Part shown: one piece after another, positions 44,609-54,529 of the stretch | Layout of the letters: every line of letters starts with the position of its first letter | Position numbering within the stretch: the first letter of the stretch is position 1 | Source of the DNA: Lumbricus terrestris | Taxonomy: Eukaryota > Annelida > Clitellata > Crassiclitellata > Lumbricidae | NCBI GenBank assembly: GCA_949752735.1 | Contig: OX457053.1 | Location: 9,623,491 to 9,687,490, forward strand | DNA length: 64,000 bases | Direction of reading: 5' to 3' | Translations under genes and position numbers: made by a program | The notes under the pieces: model-generated | What the model was told of the DNA's origin: nothing | What the model saw: the letters and a program-made list of their open reading frames with translations, nothing else | Databases searched by the model: none

Positions 44609-46566
44609 GGCCTATTATAATTATTATTATTATTATTTTTATTATGTTTGATCTTCTTCTGCTGGTTACTTCTGGTTCTTGATAAATTCAGGCACCTGCA
44701 TTAAATGATCTCTGAAACAATGCAACTAAAGACCTTAAAGCAAAGGAAAATCAGCAACAAAAACGATAGATGTGCTCTAACCTGTCGCAGAGCATTTGCA
44801 TGGCCATAATGTAGACAGTCAAAGCTAAACAAAAGAGACAACGCGAAATGTATAAGACAAAGGCAATGATGATGATGATGATAATGATGACGACGACGAC
44901 GATGAGGATGATGACGACGACGACGATGATGATGATGACGACGACGATGATGATGATTGTGATGATGACGAAGATGATAATTGTTATGATGCCGATGCTT
45001 ATGCTGCTGCTGCTGATGATTGTGATGATGACAACGATAATAACGACGACGAAAAAGACGACGACGACGATGATGATGATGACGATGATGACTATGACAA
45101 CAACAATGATGATGATGATGATGGTATAAGGCTAATCTTACTTTAAGCAGGAATATATTATATTTTCTAAACTAACCATCCATCAAAATACACCCTGACT
45201 GGTTTCTTCGAGTCGTTGAAAGTTGGAACACCTGTTTCACCGGACATCATCAGTTCCAAAAACCTGGAATTACACAACATAATCATCACAGTCATCATCA
45301 TTTAAAAAAAATTATTTATTAATTTTTCTTCCTCAACCAAAAACAACAAACAAACATGATACAATTATGGCATTGAATAATACAATAGCATAATTTGGTG
45401 AAGAAGGGGAGACCCAGAAGGGATGGAAAATCCCACTAATAGGGCCACCGACAATTCCTGTAAAATATAAAAGAAAAACATGACAGAACATTCAATTGTA
45501 GGAATATAAAGATCATGAGGGAGAGAGAAAAAAATATTAGGCATCGACAAGGAGAAAAACAACTCTTAACTAATGACTTAACTAGACTTAACTAAGGGCT
45601 TGGCAAAACCACTGAACAGAAACCAGTGGCATTGATCATCATGATGATCATCATCATCATCATGATCATGATGATGATCATCATGATCATCATCATCATC
45701 ATGATCATCATCATCATGATAATCATCTCCATCATGATCATGATCATCATGATCATCATCGTGATCATCATGATAATCATCCCCATCATGATCATGATGA
45801 TCATGATGATCATGATGTTCATCATCATCATCATCATGATCATCATCATCGATCATCATCATCATGGCCTATATCTAGTCTATTATTCCCCTACACCAAC
45901 ACAAATTCAGATGTTTCCTTTCATATGCTCTTAAGTTTACATTAATCATTAACGCTGTACTATAAAAAGTTCGAGCGAATCCAGCCTCACCAACTCCAAC
46001 TCTTCAGCCATAAAAACAGGCATTCGTTGAGAAAGCCATTAACACAAGTCACAAGCTATCAGACGTAGGCCTATATTATGTTTTACTGCATATTTACAGG
46101 AAACGTGTTGTTTCAGCACAGCTATTAACATCGATTTCATTGAGCGAGAGTGGCCTGTACGCATCGACCTGGTTCTCGCTACAACAGTTACTAGCGATCG
46201 ACGGCGTTCAAGCAATTAGCATTACTCTGCTTTACAAGAACCTTGCTCCGAACAAAGTGAAGAATTAGGACAACACTAAGTTCAACCTAACTTGTAACGA
46301 TAAAACACACTGCCAAAAATTTAGCCTCGTTACAACCGCACACATAATTTGTTAGGCATGAACCTCCTTACTTTCAGTAGCCTACGAAGAACAATAAGGT
46401 ATTTTACTTGCGAGTAGGAAATGCAAGCCTTGGTTTCACTTCGCCAGCCACGGAGCTTGCACGATTAGACTTTCGCAGGTTACGCAGGCTGCCAGCATCC
46501 AACGGCGCTGCTTTTAAAATTCTGCTGTATTGATACAGAAGCTTGAATGGGTCAGAAGCGTCTTGT
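31597..46566 (-). CDS. PCYT2: Ethanolamine-phosphate cytidylyltransferase-like gene, copy B (14 exons)
   Basis: Makes CDP-ethanolamine from CTP and phosphoethanolamine (Kennedy pathway, cytosol/ER surface). Exons on the minus strand in reading order: 46566-46408, 45263-45177, 44824-44782, 43922-43877, 42902-42814, 41223-41148, 40645-40579, 39861-39814, 39109-38998, 36151-36004, 35076-35000, 34405-34328, 33638-33504, 31685-31597. All junctions are AG/GT and keep one frame, about 418 codons. Domain 1 shows DGCFDCLHYGH, GVHSD, ITKHKGRPP, ERYRMI, CDFCVHGDD, and KRTPGISTTD. Domain 2 shows VVYIAGDFDLFHAGH, GVHSDD, ERTLSILACR and VSEVIVGAP. The first Met of the conserved part is at 45250; exon 46566-46408 joins it in frame, so it is either an N-terminal extension or 5' leader. 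Odd: domain 2 has HAGHLEL and CHGSILFLPQDG where copy A has HIGHLDF and [13 protein letters not shown], so that half may be altered in function. The last exon (LEYEARN region) was not found. Family call is sure; exact start and end are not. Confidence 0.93.
31860..32020. mobile_element. hAT-like MITE, CAGTGGCGTA family
   Basis: Ends CAGTGGCGTAAGCAGG / CCTGCCTACGCCACTG; exact 8-bp duplication ACTAGGCC (31852-31859, 32021-32028). 161 bp, in an intron of PCYT2 copy B. Confidence 0.93.
32372..32560. repeat. (GATT)n-derived repeat
   Basis: GATTGATTGATGAATT units, imperfect. Confidence 0.9.
32841..32991. mobile_element. hAT-like MITE, CATGGGCGGAGTTT family
   Basis: Ends CATGGGCGGAGTTT / AAACTCCGCCCACG; duplication CAGGTAAG / CAGGTGAG (7 of 8). 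151 bp. Confidence 0.85.
33180..33407. mobile_element. hAT-like MITE, CAAGGCCGTAGCCAGG family
   Basis: Ends CAAGGCCGTAGCCAGG / CTAGCTAGGGCCCTG; exact 8-bp duplication GATCCAGG (33172-33179, 33408-33415). 228 bp, just beyond a PCYT2 copy B exon. Confidence 0.88.
33645..33995. repeat. ~18-bp minisatellite GACAATGAAGAATT
   Basis: Imperfect units of AGACAATGAAGA and GGATAATGAAGA starting 7 bp from the acceptor of the PCYT2 copy B exon at 33638; it forms the intron's 3' end. Confidence 0.9.
34690..34975. repeat. (ACC)n/(ACT)n microsatellite
   Basis: Translates as poly-Thr; lies 25 bp from the PCYT2 copy B exon end at 35000. Confidence 0.95.
35491..35676. repeat. Recent 97-bp tandem duplication
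   Basis: Units 35491-35587 and 35588-35676 start ATTTTAAAATAGCATGGAAT and differ at about one base (AGTGATAG / AGCGATAG) before the ends. Confidence 0.95.
36174..37055. mobile_element. hAT-like element whose body is a 32-bp minisatellite
   Basis: Ends CAGTGATTAAAGTGTGG / CCACACTTTAAGCCCTG (15 of 17 paired); exact 8-bp duplication TGACCAGT (36166-36173, 37056-37063). About 87% of the element is a tandem array. Its edge is only 22 bp from the acceptor side of the PCYT2 copy B exon at 36151. Confidence 0.9.
36188..36960. repeat. 32-bp tandem minisatellite, about 24 copies
   Basis: Unit AAGTGCCTGGACGCCCCTTA plus TCTTTCCAAAAG. Copies differ mainly at two sites (CTGGACG, CTAGACG or CTAGATG; TTATC or TTACC). 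All three frames are open because 32 is not a multiple of 3, so the long ORFs here are not genes. Confidence 0.97.
37244..37494. mobile_element. hAT-like MITE, CATGGGCGGATCCAGG family
   Basis: Ends CAGGGTCGGATACAG / CTGGATCCGCCCATG; duplication CAGCCTAG / CAGCTAAG (6 of 8). 251 bp in an intron of PCYT2 copy B. Confidence 0.75.
37663..38907. mobile_element. Non-autonomous hAT element, CAGCGGTTCTCAACC family
   Basis: 1245 bp. Ends CAGCGGTTCTCAACC / GGTTGAGAACCGCTG, perfect; exact 8-bp duplication ATCTAGAG (37655-37662, 38908-38915). GTCCGCGG-type subterminal repeats near the left end. No recognisable transposase inside. Confidence 0.95.
38998..39109 (-). CDS. PCYT2: PCYT2 copy B linker exon with an in-frame poly-serine microsatellite
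   Basis: Acceptor after GTTGAAG, donor CAG/GTATCC. The frame given by the flanking exons reads RILALTSEASHDATAST and then Ser encoded by nine AGC codons, followed by NNNKQ. The start aligns with RMLLVTKSHH of copy A, so the position in the protein is the linker between the two cytidylyltransferase domains. The AGC run is the (GCT)n microsatellite at 39013-39040 read on the minus strand. The acceptor is not pyrimidine-rich, so this exon is the least certain of the set, but phase fits on both sides (AG carried in, phase 0 out). Confidence 0.7.
39168..39285. repeat. (ACT/GCT/AAT)n compound microsatellite
   Basis: Trinucleotide run ACT-GCT-ACT-AAT, intronic, 59 bp from the exon start at 39109. 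Confidence 0.95.
39486..39560 (+). mobile_element. tRNA-like SINE fragment
   Basis: CCTGTAGCACAGTAGCTGGA, TGGTTAGAGTGTTTACATTA, then GCACAGGTTTGAAATTCC: tRNA-like spacing of A and B boxes on the plus strand. Confidence 0.5.
39955..40158 (-). mobile_element. tRNA-derived SINE, same family as 61505-61731
   Basis: Shares ATAGCGCCCCTTCAAGCTC, CAGAGGCGCTCCCGACTAC and GAGTTTCACGCTGAA on the plus strand. Minus-strand B box GGTTCGAGATTTGAATCC region near 40100. Flanked by (AT)n. Confidence 0.7.
40755..41135. repeat. (ATC)n compound microsatellite
   Basis: ATC/GTC/ACC units with four TCACTTTCGTCATCATCA-like blocks at 40965-41030. It ends 12 bp from the PCYT2 copy B exon at 41148. Confidence 0.95.
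41450..41714. mobile_element. hAT-like MITE, CAGTGGCGTAGCCAGG family
   Basis: Ends CAGTGGCGTAGCCAGG / TTGGCTACGCCACTG; duplication TTAGACAC / CTAGACAC (7 of 8). 265 bp, intronic. Confidence 0.9.
42078..42182. repeat. (AT)n with TATAGGATATA blocks
   Basis: Two TATATATAGGATA blocks interrupt the TA run. Confidence 0.95.
42285..42475 (+). repeat. Interspersed repeat family (CTCAGAGG...CCCAGCC type), copy 3
   Basis: TTACATAGTACCTCTTCAAG, ATCAGAGGTGCTCCCGACTC, GGCCATTCCATACGACCGGA. Interrupted or bordered by the MITE that begins at 42478. Confidence 0.5.
42478..42714. mobile_element. hAT-like MITE, CAGTGGCGG family
   Basis: Ends CAGTGGCGGTGCCAGG / CTAGCGCCGCTACTG; exact 8-bp duplication ATGATGGA (42470-42477, 42715-42722). 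237 bp, intronic, 100 bp from the PCYT2 exon end at 42814. Confidence 0.92.
43378..43633. mobile_element. hAT-like MITE, CAGTAGCGGCGCC family
   Basis: Ends CAGTAGCGGCGCCA / TGGCGCCGCCACTG; exact 8-bp duplication ATAATATT (43370-43377, 43634-43641). 256 bp, intronic. Confidence 0.92.
43981..44106. repeat. (ATTC)n microsatellite
   Basis: ATTC/GTTC units, directly before a repeat copy at 44103. Confidence 0.95.
44103..44310 (+). repeat. Interspersed repeat family (CTCAGAGG...CCCAGCC type), copy 2
   Basis: CAGCCCAGCTACGGCAAAA, GACTTGAGAGATTTATGAAA, AATGGTCAGATGTAGA, CGACCCTACAGCTGAGAAAG. Intronic in PCYT2 copy B. Confidence 0.6.
44505..44638. repeat. (AAT)n-(ATT)n inverted microsatellites, twice
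   Basis: Each AAT run is followed by an ATT run, so it can fold on itself. Confidence 0.9.
44865..45122. repeat. (GAT/GAC)n compound microsatellite
   Basis: Between PCYT2 copy B exons 45177 and 44824; nearly fills the intron. Confidence 0.95.
45635..45868. repeat. (ATC/ATG)n microsatellite with palindromic ATCATGAT words
   Basis: ATCATC and ATGATC units alternate, giving many short palindromes. Intronic in PCYT2 copy B. Confidence 0.95.
46408..46566 (-). CDS. PCYT2: Likely 5' exon of PCYT2 copy B
   Basis: A strong pyrimidine tract (TTTTTGTCTCGTACAG) precedes the exon; the donor is CGCAA/GTAAAA. The frame reads QDASDPFKLLYQYSRILKAA, then a basic, Arg/Ser/Leu-rich stretch ending FPTR, and joins in frame to the 45263-45177 exon. 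It has an in-frame TAA right after the donor if unspliced. I do not recognise the peptide. It could be an N-terminal extension of the enzyme, a targeting sequence, or the end of a separate upstream gene. Confidence 0.5.
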
Positions 46567-47686
46567 CTGTACGAGACAAAAAGCGAAAGTCATTACCGCA
46601 ATCGTTAAATTGGAAGTTCTACAAGCGCTAAAGCGCCCACAAAAGCGAAGTCGCGGGAACAAGGTTATTCACAGGCGCTTAATCAAAACAAAGTCGATAG
46701 GCAGAAGATCTGGAGTCAGGTATGCAGTTTATCAGACAATAGGATGGATGATGACGACGAGGATATGATGATGATAGCCTAATGATGAGGATAGGCCTAC
46801 ATCATAATAATGATCACAAAATTACAATCTTCAGACTTCTAAATCGCCATTTGAAAGTCAAATTATGACAGTGATACTAATGATTACTAAGACCGCTATT
46901 ATTGTAGGGCAATGTAGGCTAAATTTTAGTGTGCAAACTCTCTCCTTAAAAATAATCGGAAAGTTTCTAGCGAGCTTTCTTTTGTGTTGGCCCTGGTGCG
47001 CCACCGTAACAGAGAGGCAATTGCCTCCGTCTATCCGCACCCCTATTCCACAGACGCTCGATGCTCGCATCTGCCAGTAGCCTCTCTGCCGCAGCTCGGC
47101 AGGCTGCTGATATATAACGAGAGCCTTCGTACGTGGCATCTTATCGGACGCTGATCTGTAGCCTATAGGTAGGCTACACGGCTGTAGAGACTGAGAGATT
47201 ACATCTTAAGTTGCAGTGTGCAATGCGTTGGATGAATGAACATGCAGCCATTGAGAACATGTGCCTCGGACTAGGCCTAATCGGCGGATCCAGTTTGTAC
47301 GGGGAGGGCCCCGGAGGGGGTCAATGTTCATCCCCCTTTAAACCATGCCTATGGCTATGTCTATCCGTCCAATTTTCTGCCTGCCAGTCTGAGAGTCTCA
47401 CCCTCTCTGTTTATCTATGTTCTGATTGAACGCCCGCGAATTGGCTTTTATGGGCGCTGTAGAAATATCGATATACTAAATATTTACGATTATCACAAGT
47501 TGTGCCAGCTGTACAAAAGTAACGTTAAACCACACAAAATATTGTTCTTAGTGTGTATGGTTTCAATTTAAACTTTATTGTTCAGTACTTCAGTTCAGTA
47601 GGCCTACACATTACATTACCGTCACTGACTGTACACAGAAACAAAACAGTGACCAACACCAACTCACAGAAAATAGTAGTGACATC

Positions 47687-49048
47687 CATGGGCGTAACTT
47701 TGCCCCAGAAAGTGGTGGTGACTATTCCTCAGCTTACTACTAGTCACTAGGGTAGAGAAGCAAAGTGTCCACTTTGCTCTGTCCCCTGTGTGCTATGTAG
47801 TGAACAGTTTGACTGTTCTGTGGTCTTTTAGTTGTTCCATATAATTGAGATAATATCAGCCATTTGTGTTTGTTGATTTATTTATTTTGTTTTAATAATT
47901 TTAGGAGTTTGCTGCCACTTCTGTATCGATCATTAATGTTTCAAAAATGCCAAGCATAGCATTTAATACAAATTATAGAGTTACAGTAGGCTATAGTGCT
48001 ATACCATGCATACAGTAAATCGAAATACAGTGCACAATAAATAATGTGACATTGACTATATCATTAAAATTGATAGTGGAAATCTCACAGGTAGCACCAA
48101 GTGGGCAAACACCCTCTATGGTTCTCCTTGACTTTGGGCAAAACGCCCGTGTATTTGTATGTATTGTAGATCCATTCTTAGCGATCAATTTTTCTTGTGT
48201 TTAAAAAGAATGGAGATGCAGACCTATATACACTGTACCATCAGAATCAAAATAGAGCACTGTAACAGTACCGGTACCTCTTTAGTTATTTTAGGCTTCG
48301 GAGGTCACAAAGGGTTTCAGAATATACAAATTGGGCAACAATTGACGGGTGTTTTGCCCCAGGTGAGGGCAAAACGCCTCTTTGAGGCACCATGTATTTA
48401 ATTATTTTGCAATATCATCCTTTTCTAAATTATATCGAACACAATTATAGTACTTTATCTGAGACATTCAGCGCTATTGTTCTTACAGTAATTATTTTAA
48501 GCTTGAAATGCCATTGATCATGTTGTCAATTAGCAAAAACCGCAGGCCCGTTAAATTGTGCGTTTTGTCCACCCCATTCTTCCTTTCTCTCTTCCGTCGC
48601 CTTCCTCGATCTCTTCTCCAAAATGCAAAATTTAGTATAGGCCTACTCTTTCTGGCACGTTTGATCACAGCAAACGAGACTAATGCAATGTCATGTTCAT
48701 AATTCCCCACAAAAATTTGATAAGTTGACCTTCTCTAGAAAATTCACAGTGTAAAGTCCAGATTCCATATGCAGCAAATGGATGATTTCACCTAATTATT
48801 ATGCTGCCAAACATGTGTAAGTATTGTAAGATAGTGTGGACAACGAACACACTGAGGAAGTCTTTATCAGCTTTGCCAGTATTTCGATGTTAAATATTCA
48901 GGAATTACCTGTACGTTAGACAGCCATATGCTTTCATGTGAAGAAATAAATTTCTTTGCTGGACCAAAAAGTGGTGGTGACTGTCACCACCACTTTTGAA
49001 AGTGGTGGTGACTGGACACCACCGTCACAATAGAAAGTTACGCCTATG
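47687..49048. mobile_element. Non-autonomous hAT-like element, CATGGGCGTAACTTT family
   Basis: 1362 bp. Ends CATGGGCGTAACTTT / AAAGTTACGCCTATG; duplication GTGACATC / GTGAAATC (7 of 8). AAAGTGGTGGTGACT motifs recur near both ends. GGGCAAAACGCC is repeated in both orientations around 48130-48380. No transposase seen. Confidence 0.87.
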
Positions 49049-49459
49049 GTGAAATCTCATCCTGAGTTATTTTTTATCCTCAGAATCGTCCGGATTTGAG
49101 GAAACTGAGGTTCGGACAGTACTATAGACTGCGCTTGGGGTTCATATCAGTCCAAGACTCCAACCGTATTTCTCGGAAGAACTTATACATTCAGCTTCCC
49201 AGTCATAGCGACCTTCACTAAAAACCTGTGTATTTGGCTTTCATTGCGTTTGTAAATGGACACTTACCTCGCAGCATTTTTTATGTAAATTTCTTCTAAT
49301 TAAATTGAATTTTTATTATTATTTACAATTATTTAACTCGCGTGCGCGCGCGGCGTTTGATACACTTCAGGGACCGGAAGTTCAATTATAAGTTATAACC
49401 ATACCACTGAGCTAAATATTGCCTGCGAAAGTTGGAGGCGAAGGCGAAATTTTATATTT

Positions 49460-51700
49460 CCGGGAAGCGAATTCGTAGAACATACATGGATACGAGTCCA
49501 AGGCTCCGACGACCCAATAGGAAAGCGAGTTATAAATAGCGTGGCCTGATTTGTAACTTTCGTACGCGAGTAAGTAAGTATATTCTGATAATTCTGATAA
49601 ATATAATCATATTTCACAAGGTAGTATTCACAGAAATACCTGGTTTAGTAATATTATTATATTTCAGTAGCGCAAATTTTGATGAAATGGATAAGAACGG
49701 AGCGCGTTTAGAATTTTAGTAATTAATTCTAAATCGAAAACAGGTTGGTGATGGCCTCGCTGCAAAAAAGACCGAGGAAAAGAGCGTTTAATCGGTAAAT
49801 TGAAGCTGGACGAATGAAACTGTTCTTGCTTACCTTGGAGCTTGACGGATGAAAATGTTCTTGCTTAACTTGGAGCTGGATGGACGAAAATCTTCCTGAT
49901 TAAATTGGAGATGGATTGATGAAAATAACGCTTGAGAAATGGAAACAGGAAAAAGTTTGTATTTTTACTTGAAATAGAAGCTCGATTGATGAAAATGCCC
50001 GTCCTTGAATTGGAGCTGGATTAATGAAAATATTCTTGCTTAAATTGGAGCCTGATTGGTGAAAATGTTTCTGCGTATATTGGAACTGAATTAATGAAAA
50101 TAACTGTTGGTTGAACAGAGGCTGGATTTTTGAAAATCACCGCTTGATAAATGGAAGCTGGATTAATGAAAAACGCTTGTGTAATGGAAGCTGGAAGCTG
50201 GATTAAAGTATTTTTATATCTGAAGTGGAAGCTGGATAAAGGTATTTTTATATCTGAAGTGGAAGTTGGTTTAAGGAATTTTTATATCTAATATGGAAGC
50301 TGGATTATGGTATTTTTATATCTAAAATGGAAGCTGGATTAAAGTATTTTTATATCTGAAATGGAAGCTGGATTAAGGTATTTTTATATCTAAAATGGAA
50401 GCTGGTTTAAGATATTTTATATATGAAGTGGAAGCTGGATTAATAAAAAAAACGCTTGGAAAATGAAGCTGGATGAAGATTCCTTATAGGTGAAATAGAA
50501 GCTGGATTGACGTATATAACGCTTGATAAATGGAAACTGGACTGTTGATTTTCATTCGTGTATTTCAACATGCATCCAGCTTCTATTTAAGCTGCAAAGC
50601 CGTATATCCAGCTTTCTTTTATCAAGCGACTATTAATCAAGCATATTTTATCGATCCATCTTCTATTTCAGATATAAATATACCTTCATCCAGCTTCCAT
50701 TGAAGGCGTAAAAATATCTGATTCCAGCTTCAATTACTTAAGCGTTTATCATTACTCTAGCTCCTATTTCATATATAAAATTACCTTGATCCAGCTTCCA
50801 TTTAAGATATAAAAATGCCCTAATCCAGTTTCGTTTCACAAGCGTTTTAATTATCATTAGTCCTGCTTCCATTTCTTAAGCGTTACTTTCGTTAATCCAG
50901 ATTCTATTTCACCTATAAGGAATCTTCATCCAGATTCCATTTCTCAAGTGTTTGTTTCATCATGCCAGCTTGCATTCCAGTCATAAAATATCTTAATCCA
51001 GCCTCCATTTATCAAGCGATATTTTCATAATTTCAGCCTCTGTTCAACCGACAGTTATTTTCATCAATTAAATTCCAATATAGGACATACAAAGAAACAT
51101 TCTCACCAGCCAGGCTCAAATTTAAGCAAGAATATTTTCATCAATCCAGCTTCTATTTAGCAACGCGATTGTTTCGTGTGTCCATCTTCAATTTTTAAAA
51201 AGCATTAATTTCATCAATGCAACTTCATTCAGGAGACGCTCTTTTCCTCGGTCTACTTTTGCAGCGAGGCCATCAGCAACCTGTTTTCGATTTATAACGA
51301 GTTATTTTCATCAATGCAACTTCTCTGGCAAATGTACGACTTTGACTATCTTAGGGGCAACCTCTGATCCTATGCCGCGCACGCTAATGCACTTCGTCTG
51401 GCCATCGATTAGGCCTACAATGAACCTTCTTCGCAGCGCGTATTTTTATTTCACGTTACTTGAATAATCATTAGGACTAATTACTAAAATTTCTAAACGC
51501 GCTTCGTTCGTATCCATTTAATCAAAATTTGAGACACTGAAAAATAATAATATTTCTAAACCAATTGCATTTAATAAGAATATTTACTTACTCACGTACG
51601 AAAGTTACATATCAGGTCACGCCATTTATAACTCGCTTCCCTATTGGGTAATCAAAGCCTTCGACTCGTATCCATGTATGTTCTACGAATTCGCTTCCGG
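49460..51700. mobile_element. Foldback (FB/TU-like) element with ~1.1-kb inverted arms
   Basis: The left arm (49460 to ~50540) and right arm (~50570 to 51700) are inverted copies. The outer ends read CCGGGAAGCGAATTCGTAG and, inverted, CCGGAAGCGAATTCGTAG. Further in, both arms share CGAGTTATAAAT, GTAACTTTCGTACG, GCGCGTTTAGAA, CGAAAACAGGTTG and GATGGCCTCGCTGCAAAA. The inner arm halves are tandem ~35-50 bp units around GGAAGCTGGATTAA and TATTTTTATATCTGAA. The right arm has an extra ~190-bp block. No ORF. Sea urchin TU elements have this build (established knowledge). Direct copies of AAGTTGGAGGCGA...GGCGAAATTTT flank both ends. Confidence 0.85.
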
Positions 51701-51829
51701 CAAGTTGGAGGCGACGGTGACGGCGAAATTTTGTTTATTTATCAGACTGGGAAAACCCGGACAAAAGCCATATTTCTTGAAAGCCGCCTGGGTCAGAGGC
51801 CCAAAAAGAGGACGTTTTCCAACAACACT

Positions 51830-52047
51830 TCATTACTTTAATCTTCACATTACATTACTTCGACCAAGGCCACATAATCTGACCCTTCCTAGAGTTGATT
51901 CTTTTGCCAGAAGCAGTTTTATTATGCGAATGTTATATAACTTTGCATAAATGTTTTTTTATTTTTCTATTATTTATTTCCTCTGTAAACTACTGTGCGT
52001 TTGCTGGTGGTATAATAAAGAATATTCTTACTTACTTACTTTTATGT
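51830..52047 (+). mobile_element. LINE 3' fragment with (CTTA)n tail
   Basis: RPRPHNLTLPRVDSFARSSF then IMRMLYNFA and stop matches the C-terminus of the LINE at 14396-15475. A short 3' UTR ends AATAAAGAATATTCTTACTT. Strongly 5'-truncated. Confidence 0.75.
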
Positions 52048-52049
52048 AA

Positions 52050-52232
52050 TGTATTTGTATGTATGTGCACTTGTCATAGCGTCCTTCAAGGTTCCTGACC
52101 AGAGGCTATCCCGACTACAGCGCGTACACCGAGTCTGTTTCACACCGAAGCACACCATGCATGGTGCGCTTCGGCGAGTGAAGGACTTGCTCTGAAAATA
52201 CCCCTACCCAACGGGCCACCGCGCCCATAGTA
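52050..52232 (-). mobile_element. tRNA-derived SINE copy, diverged
   Basis: GTGCACTTGTCATAGCGTCC, AGAGGCTATCCCGACTAC and the final GGGCCACCGCGCCC place it with the 61505-61731 family. It directly follows a LINE tail. Confidence 0.6.
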
Positions 52233-52234
52233 CT

Positions 52235-53130
52235 GTTGTCGTCCATACGCAAATTGAATAATAATAGTTCGAAAACATTTCTGTTTAAGTCGTATTTATA
52301 CGTAGCCTAGATTGTCGCGTGGGCCAACAGGGAAGGCAATAATTGGTATCCCCACTATCTGGACCAAAATTACACCCCTTTATTAGACCTAATTTGCAGT
52401 GTACATTGGGGTGGGACAATAATACTTTCATAATTATATTCCCGTGTCATAAATAGTGTTCCCCGTAAGTCTCCTATGGTTGAAATAATGTCTTTGTATT
52501 AGATCAGTTTTCTGGTGTAAATGCAGTAATACTTTGGGAATACATCTTCTTGTTCAATAATTGAGCAACTTAAAACGACATTTTAACCTGATTAGCTATA
52601 AATATGATGCACCTGTGGCCTATCTCACCCCCAAACATTTCAAATTGGATGGGGGGGATAAAATATCTCCTCCTCACAGAGACTTAATCTCAAAATAGTC
52701 TTGGGGGATAATTCTGAAACATACGGTAGGCCTACCTGCTGAGGGAGAATGAAAACAGAGTTGCTAACACTTCATATACATGTCTGCCCTCAGGCTAGCT
52801 TATAGGTTTACTAAAAACAATGCGCTAATTAGTAAGTTTCAAGATTTTATTGAAAATTTCCATTAAATTATTATGTGCGCAAGCATAATGAGTCACAGCA
52901 GACGAAAAGACGAACTATCCAATAGAAAATGTCATTGCAGCCACAGTAGATGTGTGTGGCAAGTAGAAAGAAGCAAAACTGAAAAGAAAACAATTGCAAA
53001 ACAAAAATCACACACATCATCAACTCGGACAAGACACGGAAAAGTTTGTTCCAATTCCCTTTGCTATCTGCCACTTAATCAAGAAAACAAAACACAAAAT
53101 GCTGCCTGTCTTTTGTAAATCAAAGTCCAT
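52235..53130. other. No gene seen
   Basis: AT-rich; nothing recognised. Confidence 0.5.
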
Positions 53131-53136
53131 TGCAAA

Positions 53137-53335
53137 CAGGGCTTTTTTAACGTGCAGTTGTACACAAAATGTGCACTTCTAAACGGATTTGTGCAGTTGT
53201 AGAAGCACTTCTGTACAGTTAAAACAAGCAAAAAAGGTCATTGTCCTCCGATTGGAAGTAATTTGCCATGGATGATGGGAAAGGAAAGAAGTAGCCTAGT
53301 TGTGCAGTTCTAAATATTCCTTAAAAACAGCCCTG
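53137..53335. mobile_element. hAT-like MITE with repeated GTGCAGTT motifs
   Basis: Ends CAGGGCTTTTTTAA / TTAAAAACAGCCCTG; flanks ATTGCAAA / CATGCAAA share six bases. 199 bp. AACTGCAC-type words recur inside and also at 16010-16090 and 30020-30090, so relatives may be there. Confidence 0.7.
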
Positions 53336-53599
53336 CATGCAAAACACTTCACCAACTGTCAAGACTTAATAAAATTATTAATTTTCCTTTGTGTTGAGAA
53401 TTTAACTCGTACTTTAGGACACTTTTTAAAAGATGTTGCAAAAGTACACACAAGAGTCACAGCAGAATTTTATAAGTTGCAAAGACCTATATAACTGCCA
53501 TCTGCATTGCAGCTTCAATATCCACAGCAAAACTTTTAGAGCAGGAACCAGATTGCAGTATCTCTGCCAATAGTCAGTATCATTCGGCAAAGCAAGAGT

Positions 53600-53790
53600 C
53601 TAGAGTAAGTCATACCTAATATAGCACAATGTACTCTGAAGTACATCATACCTAGGTACCAAATACCCTAATAGAGTACATCATACCTAGGTACAAAATA
53701 CTCTATAGAGTACCGCATGCCTAGGCAAAAAAACACTCTATAGAGTACCGCATGCCTAGGCAAAAAATACTCTAAGTAATCATACCTAGG
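53600..53790. repeat. ~46-bp minisatellite around CCTAGG
   Basis: Four or five units of AGAGTACNNCATNCCTAGG plus CAAAAAATACTCTA, with two near-identical copies at 53690-53780. Confidence 0.9.
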
Positions 53791-54069
53791 TAAAAATATA
53801 AAAATACTGTAGTCTAGAGCACATCATACCTATAGTTCCCTCGGGTATAAACAGGCACAACGTAGGCCTACTCTAGTTTCATACAAGAGCGTCTTGAAAC
53901 CGCGAATGGGCTTAATGGAGATCAATGTCAATTCTGTTACAGTTTAGCGTTGTCGATGACGATCTCTCAAATGATGCTACTTCAAGTTTAATTCTTTAAC
54001 CTCACATCGTGAAGCAGCACGCCTTGTGACAAAAGCATTGGCCAGTTGCATTAATTGTGTGAAATCAGT

Positions 54070-54265
54070 TCTGTGTCGAGGACTTGTAAGTTTGTATTGT
54101 ATTGTATCTGACCATTTATAAAGCGCTTCCCGCAGCAAGAGCCTTTCAGAAGCACTCCCAGTGTGTAACCACCCAAGATAAAAGGCAGCTGTTTTGAGAC
54201 GACAGATGGACGAGGAATGACTAACAGAGAGGAAGAAAGCGAATTGATGGGGTATTTCTTCAAGA
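54070..54265 (-). mobile_element. CR1/L2-like LINE 3' end fragment
   Basis: The minus strand carries the same C-terminus and tail as the LINE at 19640-20372: SVSHSSSICRLKTAAF, then AAGCGCTTTATAAATGGTCA and (GATACAATACAAT). Confidence 0.75.
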
Positions 54266-54529
54266 CACATAAACAATGAGCATCTCATTTCGCACCAGAT
54301 TAAGATCCATACATTTTGTGCAACAGGACGAGTACACAACGCTGTATGAACACAGCCTTAACATCCGTGCCTGGATACAAACCTATCCAGACACTATGAA
54401 GATTATTATCGTCGTGCATTTAACAAGCGCCAGTGTCTGATAACCGAGCGTGAATCAATGATGCAGAGCAGTAATTGTGAGTGAATGATTTGCTCAGGTC
54501 CTACACAGAAGCCATCCCAGGAAGATTTT

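Noticed and set aside
46858..47139. MPRTKALVIYQQPAELRQRG frame as first exon of PCYT2 copy B
   Set aside because: No donor in the phase needed to join the next exon.
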